Assembly: GCA_025916135.1 (NCBI GenBank) | Contig: CP104793.1 | Span: 682,001-746,000, forward strand | From: Rhodobacteraceae bacterium D3-12 | GTDB lineage: Bacteria; Pseudomonadota; Alphaproteobacteria; Rhodobacterales; Rhodobacteraceae | Reading direction: 5' to 3' | DNA: 64,000 bases | In this document: piece after piece, positions 41,827 through 50,801 of the stretch | Position numbering within the stretch: position 1 is the stretch's first letter | How the letters are laid out: each line of letters starts with the position of its first letter | Notes under the pieces: model-generated | Seen by the model: only the letters and a program-made list of their open reading frames with translations | What the model was told of the DNA's origin: nothing | Database searches by the model: none | Translations under genes and position numbers: made by a program

Positions 41827-43323
41827 ATGGCCAAAGAGAAGAAAGCCCCGCGCCCCAAGGCCGTCACGCCCAAGGGGTTTCGCGATTATTTCGGCTCGGA
41901 AGTGAGCGAGCGCAGCGCGATGTTGCAAAAAATCGCGGCGGTCTATCATCGCTATGGCTTTGAGGCGCTGGAGAGCAGCGCGGTCGAGACGGTCGAGGCG
42001 TTGGGCAAGTTTTTGCCCGATGTGGACCGGCCCAATGAGGGCGTGTTTGCTTGGCAGGAAGATGACGAGGGCGGCAAGGGTGCCAAGGCCGACTGGCTTG
42101 CGCTGCGCTATGATCTGACGGCGCCGCTGGCGCGGGTTTATGCGCAGCATCGCAATGAGTTGCCGACGCCTTATCGGCGGTTCGCCATGGGGCCTGTGTG
42201 GCGCAATGAAAAGCCCGGACCGGGGCGGTTTCGCCAGTTTTATCAGTGTGATGCGGATACTGTCGGGTCGGCGTCCTCGGCGGCGGACGCCGAGATTTGC
42301 GCAATGCTGGCCGATTGTCTGGAAGAAGTGGGCATTCCGCGCGGGGATTACATTGTGCGGGTCAACAACCGCAAGGTTTTGAACGGCGTTCTGGAGGTGA
42401 TGGGCGTTGGCGAAGGCGCGGCGCGTGATGCCGTTTTGCGCACTATCGACAAGTTCGACAAGGTTGGCGAGGCCGGGGTGCGCGAGTTGCTGGGCAAGGG
42501 GCGGCTGGATGCGTCGGGGGCCTATATTGACGGTGTGGGTCTGAGCGATGAGCAGGCCGCGCCGGTGGTTGCGTTCCTGACCTCGAAGGGGGCGGATAAT
42601 GCGGCGACATTGGCCAACCTGCGCCGCGCCATTGGCGAGAGCGCGGTCGGGGCCGAGGGCGTCGCCGAGTTGGAAGAGATCGCCGGTTTGCTTGCAGCGC
42701 AAGGCTATGGCGCGGACCGGATCGTGATTGACCCGTCGGTCGTGCGCGGTCTTGGCTATTACACCGGGCCGGTTTACGAGGCCGAGCTGACCTTTGAAAT
42801 CCTCGACGAGAAGGGGCGCAAGCGCCAGTTCGGCTCGGTCGCGGGGGGCGGGCGCTATGACGATCTGGTCAAACGCTTCACCGGGCAGGCCGTGCCGGCG
42901 ACGGGGGTGAGCATTGGCGTTGATCGCCTGCTTGCTGCGCTGCGCGAGAAGGGGCGGATTGAGACCAAGGCCCAAGGCCCCGTGGTTGTGACGGTGATGG
43001 ATCGCGCCCGCATGGCCGACTATCAGGCGATGGTGGGAGAGCTGCGCCAAGCCGGTATTCGCGCCGAGGTTTACCTTGGCAATCCGAAGAATTTCGGCAA
43101 CCAGTTGAAATATGCCGACAAGCGCGAAAGCCCGGTTGCGGTGATCGCGGGGAGTGATGAGTTTGAGGCGGGCAAGGTGCAGATCAAGGATCTGATCCTT
43201 GGTGCGAAGATCGCCGAGAACGCCACTTTGGAAGAGTGGAAAGAGCGCCCGAGCCAGTTTGAAGTGGCACGCGGTGATCTGGTCAGTGAAGTGCGCAAGA
43301 TCCTAGACGGGCAGGCGGGTTGA
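41827..43323 (+). CDS. hisS: Histidyl-tRNA synthetase
   Basis: A 498-residue class II synthetase charging tRNA-His. Motif 1 region, KPRG-type N-terminus ([16 protein letters not shown]), motif 2 [27 protein letters not shown] (residues about 121-147), His-binding [14 protein letters not shown] (about 306-319) and motif 3 [13 protein letters not shown] are complete, with an anticodon-binding domain at the C-terminus. ATG 41827 is used. It leads hisS-hisZ-hisG; the hisZ start follows its stop by one base. Confidence 0.96.
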   Translation: MAKEKKAPRPKAVTPKGFRDYFGSEVSERSAMLQKIAAVYHRYGFEALESSAVETVEALGKFLPDVDRPNEGVFAWQEDDEGGKGAKADWLALRYDLTAPLARVYAQHRNELPTPYRRFAMGPVWRNEKPGPGRFRQFYQCDADTVGSASSAADAEICAMLADCLEEVGIPRGDYIVRVNNRKVLNGVLEVMGVGEGAARDAVLRTIDKFDKVGEAGVRELLGKGRLDASGAYIDGVGLSDEQAAPVVAFLTSKGADNAATLANLRRAIGESAVGAEGVAELEEIAGLLAAQGYGADRIVIDPSVVRGLGYYTGPVYEAELTFEILDEKGRKRQFGSVAGGGRYDDLVKRFTGQAVPATGVSIGVDRLLAALREKGRIETKAQGPVVVTVMDRARMADYQAMVGELRQAGIRAEVYLGNPKNFGNQLKYADKRESPVAVIAGSDEFEAGKVQIKDLILGAKIAENATLEEWKERPSQFEVARGDLVSEVRKILDGQAG

Positions 43324-43324
43324 T

Positions 43325-44413
43325 ATGCCACGCAGAGCAGCGAACCGGGCCGAGGCGGCGCGGCTGAAAGCGATATTCGAGGCGGCGGGTGCGCAGCCGA
43401 TCGAAGCGCCGATCCTGATGCCGGCGGACGTGCTTTTGGACCTTTACGGCGAGGACATTCGCGCGCGGGCCTATGTGACGTCGGATGCATTGCGCGGCGA
43501 GCAGATGCTGCGCCCGGATTTCACGGTGCCGGTGGTTGAAATGCACATGGCCCACGGCGCAGAGCCGGCGCGATACACCTATGCCGGTGAGGTGTTTCGC
43601 CGTCAGGAGGACGACGCGGCGCGCGCCAATGAGTATTTTCAGGTCGGCTATGAGGTGTTCGAGCGCGACAATCCGGCGGCGGCGGATGCCGAGGTGTTTG
43701 CCTTGATCCAAGGGGCCTTGGAAGGGTTGCCCGTGCGCGCGGCGACGGGCGACATCGGCATATTGATGGCGGCCGTGGGCGGGTTGAACACCAGCGCGCG
43801 GCGCAAGGCGGCCTTGATGCGCCACATCTGGCGGCCACGGCGGTTTCGCGCGTTGATCGACCGGTTTTCGGGCCGGGTGCCGGTGCCGGCGAGCCGGGTC
43901 GCGTTGCTGGCGGCGAAAGAGCCGTTTGCGAGTGCCGGGCCGGACATCGGCCTGCGCAGCCGCGCCGAGGTGGAGGCGCGGATCGAGGCGCTGCGCGAGG
44001 ATGCGGCGATGCCCGCGTTGGCAGCAGGAGAGGTCGACCTGATGGAGGCGCTGCTGGCGGTGCGCGAAACGATGCCCTATGCGCTGGAGCGGTTGCGCGA
44101 CATTGCGGTCGATATGCCCGCCATCCAAGGCGCGGTTGAGCGGCTTGCAGCGCGCGGCGAGGCGTTGGAGGCACGCGGCGTGGATGTGGCGCGGCTCGAT
44201 TTCGAGGCGTCTTATGGGCGCACGCAGATGGAATATTACGACGGCTTTGTGTTCGGCTTTTACGCCGAGGCGCGGCCCGATTTGCCGCCGGTGGCCACGG
44301 GTGGGCGCTATGACGCGCTGACCCGGCAACTGGGGCACGGGCGCGAGATCCCGGCGGTCGGGGGTGTGCTGCGCCCCGGGTTGATGCTGGAGCTTGCGGA
44401 GGGGTTGGCATGA
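43325..44413 (+). CDS. hisZ: ATP phosphoribosyltransferase regulatory subunit HisZ
   Basis: A 362-residue HisRS-like protein required with short HisG for the first step of histidine synthesis. Class II-like segments are MLRPDFTVPVVEMHM (motif 1/2 area, residues about 61-75), YAGEVFRRQEDD, YYDGFVFGFYAE and ATGGRYDAL (about 312-320). It lacks the second HisRS half. It is positioned directly before hisG with ATGA overlap, which is diagnostic. Confidence 0.94.
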   Translation: MPRRAANRAEAARLKAIFEAAGAQPIEAPILMPADVLLDLYGEDIRARAYVTSDALRGEQMLRPDFTVPVVEMHMAHGAEPARYTYAGEVFRRQEDDAARANEYFQVGYEVFERDNPAAADAEVFALIQGALEGLPVRAATGDIGILMAAVGGLNTSARRKAALMRHIWRPRRFRALIDRFSGRVPVPASRVALLAAKEPFASAGPDIGLRSRAEVEARIEALREDAAMPALAAGEVDLMEALLAVRETMPYALERLRDIAVDMPAIQGAVERLAARGEALEARGVDVARLDFEASYGRTQMEYYDGFVFGFYAEARPDLPPVATGGRYDALTRQLGHGREIPAVGGVLRPGLMLELAEGLA

Positions 44414-45105
44414 CGATCAAGCTGGGCGTGCCCTCCAAGGGGCGGTTGATGGAGAAGACCTTTGACTGGTTCTCCAAGCGCGGCATCGGGCTGTCGCGGG
44501 CGGGATCGGACCGCGAATATTCCGGCGCGGTCGAGGGGATCGACGGGGTCGAGCTGGTGCTGCTCTCTGCCGGGGAAATCCCGCGCGAGCTGGCGGCGGG
44601 GCGGATCAACCTTGGCGTCACGGGGACCGACCTTGTGCGCGAAAAACTCGGCGGTTGGGAGCGTCAGGTCGAAGAGCTGGCGCCGCTTGGCTTTGGCCAT
44701 GCCGATTTGATCATCGCGGTGCCGAATGCCTGGGTTGATGTCGATATGCTTGACGATCTGGATGCGGCGGCGGCGGCGTTTCGGGCGCACCATGGTTTCC
44801 GGCTCAGGATCGCGACGAAATACCACCGGCTGGTGCGTGACTTCCTGCGTGACAATGGGGTCGCCGACTATCAGCTGATCGACAGTCAAGGCGCGACCGA
44901 AGGCACAGTAAAGAACGAAACCGCCGAGGCGGTGGCCGACATCACCTCGACCGGCGATACGCTTAGGGCTAACCACCTCAAGGTGCTGGAAGACGGGCTG
45001 GTGTTAAAGTCGCAAGCCACGCTGTTTCGCGCCCGCGATGGCGAGTGTAGCAAGGCCGACCGCGCCGTGATGGCAACGCTCAAGGATATGCTCGGCGTGG
45101 CGTGA
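44410..45105 (+). CDS. hisG: ATP phosphoribosyltransferase, short form HisG
   Basis: A 231-residue catalytic subunit that condenses ATP and PRPP. It carries KLGVPSKGRLMEKT (N-terminus), GTDLVREK, KYHRLVRDFL and the PRPP loop AVADITSTGDTLRANHL (residues about 176-192). The short form lacks the C-terminal regulatory domain and therefore needs HisZ, which is present upstream. Confidence 0.96.
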   Translation: MTIKLGVPSKGRLMEKTFDWFSKRGIGLSRAGSDREYSGAVEGIDGVELVLLSAGEIPRELAAGRINLGVTGTDLVREKLGGWERQVEELAPLGFGHADLIIAVPNAWVDVDMLDDLDAAAAAFRAHHGFRLRIATKYHRLVRDFLRDNGVADYQLIDSQGATEGTVKNETAEAVADITSTGDTLRANHLKVLEDGLVLKSQATLFRARDGECSKADRAVMATLKDMLGVA

Positions 45106-45425
45106 GGAGCGTCAGGCCGCGCGTTTTTGAGGCCGCGGTTTTGCACGCGCTACCAATTCGGATCAGCTCCAGTTTTCTTTAATGGGTCAAATACCCAATC
45201 CTCAAACCATCCGCCTGCGCCGCCGCTCAAAATGAGCACGCGCCCTATGCAGCAAACACCAAGGCCGAGCGAAGCGAGGCCCCCGGCGACGCGCGTAGCG
45301 CGGCGCAACCCGAGAAGGTGACGTGGCTGTTTGGTATTGCGCGCAGTTTTGCCGGGGCTTTGGAGGTTCGAGTGGGGGCTAGGCAGGTTTGAGGCGCGCC
45401 TCTGGTGCGACACACTCTGTTATTA

Positions 45426-45473
45426 GTGGGGGCTGGCCCCCACACGCTGGTATAAGTGGGGGCCAGCCCCCAC
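45426..45473. terminator. Paired 18-base hairpins between hisG and DUF1489
   Basis: GTGGGGGC-TG-GCCCCCAC (45426-45443) and GTGGGGGC-CA-GCCCCCAC (45456-45473) are each self-complementary and are exact reverse complements of one another. They could form two small hairpins or one 18-bp hairpin with a 12-base loop. The position between convergent genes fits a bidirectional terminator. Confidence 0.6.
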
Positions 45474-45480
45474 GCCCCCG

Positions 45481-45502
45481 GGATATTTCCGGTCAGATGA
45501 AG
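45481..45502 (+). repeat. 22-bp interspersed motif, copy 3
   Basis: GGATATTTCCGGTCAGATGAAG form, seven bases after the double hairpin and just beyond the DUF1489 stop. It matches copy 2 (27675) at 20 of 22 positions. Confidence 0.7.
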
Positions 45503-45508
45503 GGCTGG

Positions 45509-45943
45509 TCAGAGCACACCGATTTCGGCGAGTTTGGCTGAGAGTTCTGCAGGCAGAGCGTCGTCGTCGGCGCGTGGGGTGGCGAGGTCGGGTGGCGCGT
45601 CGGCGGGGGCGAGGTAGCGCCAGCCTTGGAACGGGCGTTTGAGCGCCGAAGCCGTGGGCACCAGTTCGGGGTCGAGCACGAAGGCGCAGCGGCGGATGCC
45701 GTCCTCGCCCGTTACCTCGTCAAAGCGCAGCACGCGTTGGCGGCATTGGATCGCGCCTTTGATGACCCAGAAGATCGACCCGCCAGCGAGGACTTCGGCC
45801 TCGCGTTTGGGCCACATGCGGGTGACGTGGCGGGGCAGGCCGTCGGGGCTTTGGGCGGCGCGGCTTGCCTGCCATGCGGCAAGGGTGTCGACCGAATCGG
45901 TGCCGACAGAGAGTTTGATGAGATGGGTTATCTTGTTCGTCAA
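45509..45943 (-). CDS. DUF1489 family protein
   Basis: A 144-residue soluble protein with the DUF1489 pattern: LIKLSVGTDSVDTLAAWQ, HVTRMWPKREAEVLAGGSIFWVIKGAIQCRQRVLRFDEV (residues about 40-78), RCAFVLDPELVPT and RPFQGWRYLAP (about 104-114). The start is TTG 45943 with GGA seven bases upstream; no ATG precedes the conserved N-terminus. Function unknown; the family is nearly restricted to Alphaproteobacteria. Confidence 0.88.
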   Translation of the reverse strand: MTNKITHLIKLSVGTDSVDTLAAWQASRAAQSPDGLPRHVTRMWPKREAEVLAGGSIFWVIKGAIQCRQRVLRFDEVTGEDGIRRCAFVLDPELVPTASALKRPFQGWRYLAPADAPPDLATPRADDDALPAELSAKLAEIGVL

Positions 45944-46116
45944 TTGTTCCGTGCCCCTATATGTGGTAGGTTATAGCTCTTCCCGCGATTCTGCCACCCG
46001 TGCTTTTGCGCACACGGCGCATAACTTGTTGGCAGTGGCGGCCGATTTCTGTTTAAACGCGCGCGCCGACCCGTTAGTTTCATACCCCTGCACCAGCCAC
46101 AGACCGGAGCCAACAG

Positions 46117-48393
46117 ATGACTCGTTTCGCTGCCCCTATTGCCGAGCAAATTTGGGATATGAAATACCGCCTCAAAGACGCCGATGGCACGCCGGTTGAT
46201 CAGAGTGTCGAGGACAGTTGGAGGCGCATCGCGCGCGCGCTGGCGACCGTTGAAAACGACCCGAAGCTCTGGGAAGACCGGTTTTACAGTGCGTTGGAGG
46301 ATTTCAAGTTCCTGCCAGCCGGGCGGATCACCGCCGGGGCGGGCACCGGGCGCAGTGTGACGTTGTTCAACTGTTTCGTCATGGGCACGATACCCGACAG
46401 TATGGGTGGCATTTTCGACATGTTGAAAGAGGCCGCTTTGACCATGCAGCAGGGGGGCGGGATCGGCTATGATTTCAGCACCATCCGGCCGCGTGGCGCG
46501 GATGTGACCGGGGTGGCGGCGGATGCCAGCGGGCCGCTTTCGTTTATGGATGTATGGGATGCGATGTGCCGCACCATCATGAGCGCGGGAAGTCGGCGCG
46601 GCGCGATGATGGCGACGATGCGCTGTGACCATCCCGACATCGAGGATTTCATCAGTGCCAAGCAGGATCCGGCGCGGCTTCGGATGTTTAACATGAGCGT
46701 GCTGGTGACGGATGATTTCATGGCTGCGGTCAAGGCCGGAGGGACATGGGATTTGCGCTTTGGCGACAAGGTGTATCACACTGTCGAGGCGCGCGATCTG
46801 TGGAACCGCATCATGCAGGCGACCTATGAATACGCCGAGCCGGGGGTAATTTTCATCGACCGGATCAACGCGATGAACAACCTGAATTACTGTGAAGATA
46901 TTGCCGCCACGAACCCTTGTGGCGAGCAGCCGTTGCCGCCCTATGGCGCGTGTCTGTTGGGGTCGATCAACCTTGCGCGTTTGGTCGAGACCCCGTTCGA
47001 GGCGGGGGCCAAGTTGGACGAGGCCGCGCTGGGCGATTTGGTCGCCACCGCCGTTCGGATGATGGACAACACGGTTGACGCAAGCCGCTTCCCGCTTGAG
47101 CAGCAAGCGCAGGAGGCGGCGGCCAAGCGGCGGATCGGACTTGGGGTTACCGGCCTTGCCGATGCGTTGTTGATGGTCGGTTTGCGCTATGGCTCTGACG
47201 AGGCCGCAGCACAGGCCGAGGCGTGGTTGAAGGCGATTGCGCGCGCCGCCTATCTGGCGTCGGTCGACTTGGCCCGTGAGAAGGGCGCCTTCCCGTTGTT
47301 TGACGCCGAGAAGTTCCTTGAAAGCGGCGCCATGCAGGCGATGGATGCGGATGTGCGCGATGCGATTGCCGACCATGGCATTCGCAACGCATTGCTGACC
47401 AGCATCGCGCCGACGGGAACGATCTCGCTCTATGCCGGGAATGTTTCCTCCGGGATCGAGCCGGTGTTTGCCTATGCCTATACCCGCAAGGTTTTGCAGA
47501 AAGACGGCAGCCGCACCGAAGAGGAAGTGGTGGATTACGCCGTGCAGATGTGGCGCGAAAAGTTTGGCGATGCGGAGTTGCCCGACTATTTCGTCAACGC
47601 CCAGACATTGGCCCCCGGCGACCATGTGAAGATGCAGGCGGCGGCGCAGAAATGGGTTGATTCCAGCATTTCCAAGACGATCAACGTGCCCGAAGATATC
47701 TCGTTTGACGCCTTCAAGGATGTTTACATTCAGGCCTATGAGACCGGCTGTAAGGGCTGCACGACCTATCGTCCGAATGAGGTGACGGGGAGCGTGCTGA
47801 CCGTTAGCGAAGCCGCGGATGAGACCCCCGAGGAGGTCAAAGGCGCGATGAGCGATGGCGAGGTGGTCTATATGACCGAGCCGCTGGATCGGCCGCAGTC
47901 TCTGGAAGGGTCGACATACAAGTTGAAGTGGCCCGACAGCGAGCATGCGATTTATTTGACGGTCAATGACATCCTTATCAACGGCCATCGCCGCCCGTTT
48001 GAAGTGTTCATCAACTCGAAGAACATGGAGCATTTTGCCTGGACCGTGGCGCTGACCCGGATGATTTCGGCGGTGTTCCGGCGCGGTGGTGATGTGAGCT
48101 TTGTGGTGGAGGAGTTGAAGGCCGTGTTCGACCCGCGTGGCGGCGCATGGATGCAGGGCAAATACATTCCCTCCATCCTTGCCGCAATTGGTGGCGTGTT
48201 GGAACGGCACATGATCGCGACCGGGTTTATCGAGGGCGAGGGGATGGGGCTTAAGGCTGATCCGCAGGCCAATGTGGTGAACCTTGACGGGCCGCCCAAG
48301 GGCAAAGCCTGTCCGAGCTGTGGGCAGTATGATCTGCGCATGGTCGAGGGCTGCATGACCTGTGCCAGCTGTGGCCATTCCAAATGCGGCTGA
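46117..48393 (+). CDS. nrdJ: Adenosylcobalamin-dependent (class II) ribonucleotide reductase
   Basis: A 758-residue enzyme reducing ribonucleotides to deoxyribonucleotides using vitamin B12. The ATP-cone is absent or short. Active-site landmarks are LKFLPAGRI, FNCFVMG (first redox Cys, near residue 89), GGGIGYDFSTIRP, NPCGEQPLPPYGACLLGSINL (radical-site Cys and Glu, about 268-288), APTGTISLYAGNVSSGIEPVF and a C-terminal CPSCG with CMTCASCGHSKCG that shuttles reducing equivalents. The start is ATG 46117. The presence of NrdJ implies B12 supply by synthesis or uptake. Confidence 0.95.
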   Translation: MTRFAAPIAEQIWDMKYRLKDADGTPVDQSVEDSWRRIARALATVENDPKLWEDRFYSALEDFKFLPAGRITAGAGTGRSVTLFNCFVMGTIPDSMGGIFDMLKEAALTMQQGGGIGYDFSTIRPRGADVTGVAADASGPLSFMDVWDAMCRTIMSAGSRRGAMMATMRCDHPDIEDFISAKQDPARLRMFNMSVLVTDDFMAAVKAGGTWDLRFGDKVYHTVEARDLWNRIMQATYEYAEPGVIFIDRINAMNNLNYCEDIAATNPCGEQPLPPYGACLLGSINLARLVETPFEAGAKLDEAALGDLVATAVRMMDNTVDASRFPLEQQAQEAAAKRRIGLGVTGLADALLMVGLRYGSDEAAAQAEAWLKAIARAAYLASVDLAREKGAFPLFDAEKFLESGAMQAMDADVRDAIADHGIRNALLTSIAPTGTISLYAGNVSSGIEPVFAYAYTRKVLQKDGSRTEEEVVDYAVQMWREKFGDAELPDYFVNAQTLAPGDHVKMQAAAQKWVDSSISKTINVPEDISFDAFKDVYIQAYETGCKGCTTYRPNEVTGSVLTVSEAADETPEEVKGAMSDGEVVYMTEPLDRPQSLEGSTYKLKWPDSEHAIYLTVNDILINGHRRPFEVFINSKNMEHFAWTVALTRMISAVFRRGGDVSFVVEELKAVFDPRGGAWMQGKYIPSILAAIGGVLERHMIATGFIEGEGMGLKADPQANVVNLDGPPKGKACPSCGQYDLRMVEGCMTCASCGHSKCG

Positions 48394-48450
48394 TGGCGCG
48401 GGTGTGAGCCGGGGCCTGTTAACCGGATTGCGGCATAGGGGGCATGCGGG

Positions 48451-48867
48451 ATGATTGCTTATGTCACCGTTGGGGCGGATGATTTGGCGGCGGCGGAGCG
48501 GTTTTACGCGGCGTTTCTGCCTTCGCTTGGCTATGGGCTTGAGGTTGGGCCGGAGGGGTTGAGCTTTGCTTTGCCTGTTGCGCCGGGGCAGGAGCCTGTG
48601 TTGCCGGATTTCTATGTGAAGCCGACGTTTGACGGGGCGCCGGCCACGGCGGGGAACGGCGCGATGGTTGCTTTTGAGGCCAACACGCAGGCGCAGGTGC
48701 GGGCGCTGCATGCGGCGGCAATGGCGGCGGGGGGTGCGGACGAGGGCGCGCCGGGGTTTCGCGCCTCCTATGGGCCGCGGTTTTATGTCGGCTATTTGCG
48801 CGACCCGCAGGGCAACAAGATCGCTTTGTTTTCGGCCAATCCGGAGCAGCCGGGGCGCGACGGGTGA
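48451..48867 (+). CDS. VOC-family (glyoxalase/dioxygenase-like) protein
   Basis: A 138-residue single-domain VOC protein: YVTVGADDLAAAERFYAAFLPSLGY (residues about 4-28) forms the first beta-alpha unit, and FYVGYLRDPQGNKIALFSAN (about 111-130) the last, with DPQGNKIAL typical of the family. The metal ligands are not obvious at all positions. Substrate unknown. It lies 57 bases after nrdJ and ends before a strong bidirectional terminator. Confidence 0.85.
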   Translation: MIAYVTVGADDLAAAERFYAAFLPSLGYGLEVGPEGLSFALPVAPGQEPVLPDFYVKPTFDGAPATAGNGAMVAFEANTQAQVRALHAAAMAAGGADEGAPGFRASYGPRFYVGYLRDPQGNKIALFSANPEQPGRDG

Positions 48868-48940
48868 TGGGCAGGCCCATTGCGGGATGGAGTGCCGCAA
48901 TGGGGCAAATGCAAGCTGGGTTCGGCTAAAGGATGCAAAA

Positions 48941-48976
48941 AACGCCTTCGCGAAGATCAGCGAAGGCGTTTTCTTT
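48941..48976. terminator. Bidirectional intrinsic terminator
   Basis: An 11-bp perfect stem AACGCCTTCGC (48941-48951) with GCGAAGGCGTT (48960-48970), 8-base loop, flanked by A-run (GCAAAA) and TTCTTTT. It serves the VOC gene on the plus strand and the DUF2798 gene on the minus strand. Confidence 0.85.
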
Positions 48977-49026
48977 TGGTCTTAGCGGCGCGCGGGGTTT
49001 GCGGCGGCGGTGCCCGTTTTCGCGCA

Positions 49027-49266
49027 TCAGGCGCTGGGCGCATCCAATCGGGGTTTGGTCACGAAACACGCGATCCGTGCAGACAGCGGGAAGGCGATTG
49101 CGCCCAACACGAAGGCAATGGGCCAAGCGATTAAAGCGGTTCTGGGCCAAGTCGAAAGCCAGAGGGCGGTTGGCCCGAGGGCGATAAAGGACATAATCCC
49201 GGACATGGCAGTGGCCATCATGAAGGTCATGATGATTTGGGTGAGAATCATAGTCTTTTTTTGCAT
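49027..49266 (-). CDS. DUF2798 family small membrane protein (79 aa)
   Basis: ATG 49266. Two transmembrane helices (residues about 7-30, TQIIMTFMMATAMSGIMSFIAL, and 43-67) carry the DUF2798 pattern of small two-helix proteins, ending FVTKPRL. Its leader (49319-49382) has two consecutive hairpins, the proximal one followed by ATTTTGC, so expression may be controlled by attenuation. Function unknown. Confidence 0.78.
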   Translation of the reverse strand: MQKKTMILTQIIMTFMMATAMSGIMSFIALGPTALWLSTWPRTALIAWPIAFVLGAIAFPLSARIACFVTKPRLDAPSA

Positions 49267-49572
49267 CAGCAGTGCTTTCAATGACGGATGGAGTCTTGAA
49301 GCGCTCGCGCCGCAAAATGACACCATCCTGTTGCAAGGGTGGTGTCGCGGGATCACGCCCTTCGGGCGCGCTTAAATCCCGCTCTGGCGGGGACGGGAAT
49401 AACCAAACCCGCCTAAAATCTTTTCGACCCGCGATCTATAGGCGTTGCTTGGGCGAAAGAAAACGATGAAATTGCGCCAACTTTAGTGGTCATGCGCCTG
49501 AGTTGGCTGCAACATCTGGTCAGGGGCGGCGTGAGGGGCCGCCCCGTTTGGGTTCACGGGGGCGTGCGGCGA
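49267..49572. other. Structured leader/intergenic region upstream of DUF2798
   Basis: No gene is seen. On the minus strand a nested hairpin (outer GCGGGAT with ATCCCGC at 49347-49382, inner CGCCC with GGGCG) abuts a second hairpin GACACCA with TGGTGTC (49319-49346), followed by ATTTTGC, 50 bases before the DUF2798 start. A separate hairpin GGGGCGGC with GCCGCCCC (49523-49545) lies just after the quinone oxidoreductase stop and may be its terminator. Confidence 0.6.
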
Positions 49573-50559
49573 TCAGATGTCGATCACGACTTTGCCCAGA
49601 GCCTGACCGCTGCCAAGGCGGGCATAGGCGGCACCGGCCTGTTCAAAGTCAAAGCGTTGCGCGTCGAGCAGCGGTGTGACGGCGCCCGCATCGACCAGTT
49701 CGGCCAGTTTGGCGAGGATGTCGCCATGGGCCTGACGGTTTACGTTGGCGAGCATCGGCAGCAGCATGAAGACAATATGCAGCGACAGGCCCTTGAAGTG
49801 GGCCGGTGACATGTCGATTTCCACCATGGCAACGGTGGTGATGATCTGGGCGTTGAGGGCTGCGGCCTCGAACGAGTTGGTCATATTGGCACCGCCAACG
49901 GCGTCAAAGATCACGTCAAAGCCGTTGCCTCCGGTTTGGGCGGCGACGTAATCGGCGATCTGGTCTGTCATGAAGTCGATCGGGGTCGCGCCGTAGCCTT
50001 GGATGATCTGCATTTGCGCATCGCCCGTGCCAGTGGCGGAAACCTCGGCGCCGAGGTGTTTGGCGATTTGAACCGCGAGGTGGCCAACGCCGCCAGCGCC
50101 GCCCTGAGCCAGAAGTTTTTGCCCCGCGGTGACGCCGGCGCGGTGCAGGCCTTCGTAGGCGGTGATGCCGACCAGCGGCATGGCGGCGGCTTCGCGCATG
50201 GAGAGCGATTTGGGTTTATGGGCGATCAGCTGGGCGTCGGCCAGCATATATTCGGCAAGCGCCCCTTGGAGATCGGCCAGACCGCCAGCGCAGCCGTAGA
50301 CCTCATCCCCGACGGCAAAGGAGGTGACGCCTTCGCCGATCTCTTCGATGACACCGGCGAAATCCATGCCGAGCACGGCAGGCAGGGCAGGGGACAGCGG
50401 CAGCTCGGCGCCCATGTTTTTGATCATCGTGTCAACGGTGTTGACGCTGCTGGCGTGGACGCGCAGCACGACGTGGCCCGCTGTAACCGCAGGACGGTCA
50501 AGCGTTGTCGGTTCAAAGGATGCGTCGGGGCCGTAGGTGGTGAGGGTCATGGCTTTCAT
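49573..50559 (-). CDS. Zinc-independent alcohol dehydrogenase/quinone oxidoreductase (MDR) family protein
   Basis: A 328-residue medium-chain reductase. The N-terminal GroES-like domain (VLRVHASSVNTVDTMIKN, LPAVLGMDFAGVIEEIGEGV) lacks catalytic-zinc Cys/His ligands. The NAD(P)-binding domain has LAQGGAGGVGHLAVQIAKHLGAEV (residues about 141-164) and VIFDAVGG. This is the quinone-oxidoreductase-like subgroup, acting on quinones or enals. A 14-base element shared with the nearby LysR promoter lies upstream (50650-50663), suggesting common control. Confidence 0.88.
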   Translation of the reverse strand: MKAMTLTTYGPDASFEPTTLDRPAVTAGHVVLRVHASSVNTVDTMIKNMGAELPLSPALPAVLGMDFAGVIEEIGEGVTSFAVGDEVYGCAGGLADLQGALAEYMLADAQLIAHKPKSLSMREAAAMPLVGITAYEGLHRAGVTAGQKLLAQGGAGGVGHLAVQIAKHLGAEVSATGTGDAQMQIIQGYGATPIDFMTDQIADYVAAQTGGNGFDVIFDAVGGANMTNSFEAAALNAQIITTVAMVEIDMSPAHFKGLSLHIVFMLLPMLANVNRQAHGDILAKLAELVDAGAVTPLLDAQRFDFEQAGAAYARLGSGQALGKVVIDI

Positions 50560-50649
50560 CTGGAAACTCCTGTTGATGAGGTGGCTTGGTGTCCAGATAG
50601 ATCATTCGGGTATTGAGTTTAATTGGCTGAAATACAGCATCAGTTTTAT

Positions 50650-50663
50650 GATTTTGGATATAA
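50650..50663. promoter_or_regulatory. Shared 14-bp element, copy 1 (upstream of quinone oxidoreductase)
   Basis: GATTTTGGATATAA is identical to 51761-51774, the LysR promoter. It lies about 91 bases upstream of the oxidoreductase start. Confidence 0.5.
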
Positions 50664-50723
50664 GCAGAGCGGGCAGGGCAGCTTGCGGGCGGGTCGCGGG
50701 ATGGCTGTCGTGCAATGCGAAAA

Positions 50724-50764
50724 GGGTGAGGACCGTGGTTGAGACGGAGTCCTCACCCCTTTTT
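50724..50764 (-). terminator. Intrinsic terminator of the SDR gene
   Basis: A 10-bp perfect stem GGGTGAGGAC (50724-50733) with GTCCTCACCC (50749-50758), with A- and T-runs on the two sides (GAAAA, CTTTTT), so it can act on either strand. It begins 38 bases beyond the SDR stop. Confidence 0.75.
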
Positions 50765-50801
50765 GTCAGGCGCGGGTGGCGAAGGGATTGCGACGCTGGC
50801 T

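Larger units (their letters stand above)
45106..45508. other. Gene-free region between convergent hisG and DUF1489
   Basis: I see no confident gene. A minus-strand open frame (45150-45413) ends SGGAGGWFEDWVFDPLKKTG, which looks protein-like, but its N-terminal part is Pro/Arg-rich and not convincing; it may be a remnant. The region ends with a double G/C hairpin (45426-45473) and the third copy of the 22-bp motif (45481-45502). Confidence 0.6.

Noticed and set aside
45944-46116. Cobalamin riboswitch or NrdR boxes before nrdJ
   Set aside because: The spacer is too short for a full cobalamin riboswitch. The only A/T-rich dyad (CCTATATGTGG) matches an NrdR box too poorly, and I see no second copy.
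45940-48900. Long minus-strand open frame opposite nrdJ
   Set aside because: NrdJ has every expected motif. The antisense frame is His/Arg/Pro-rich with no domain.
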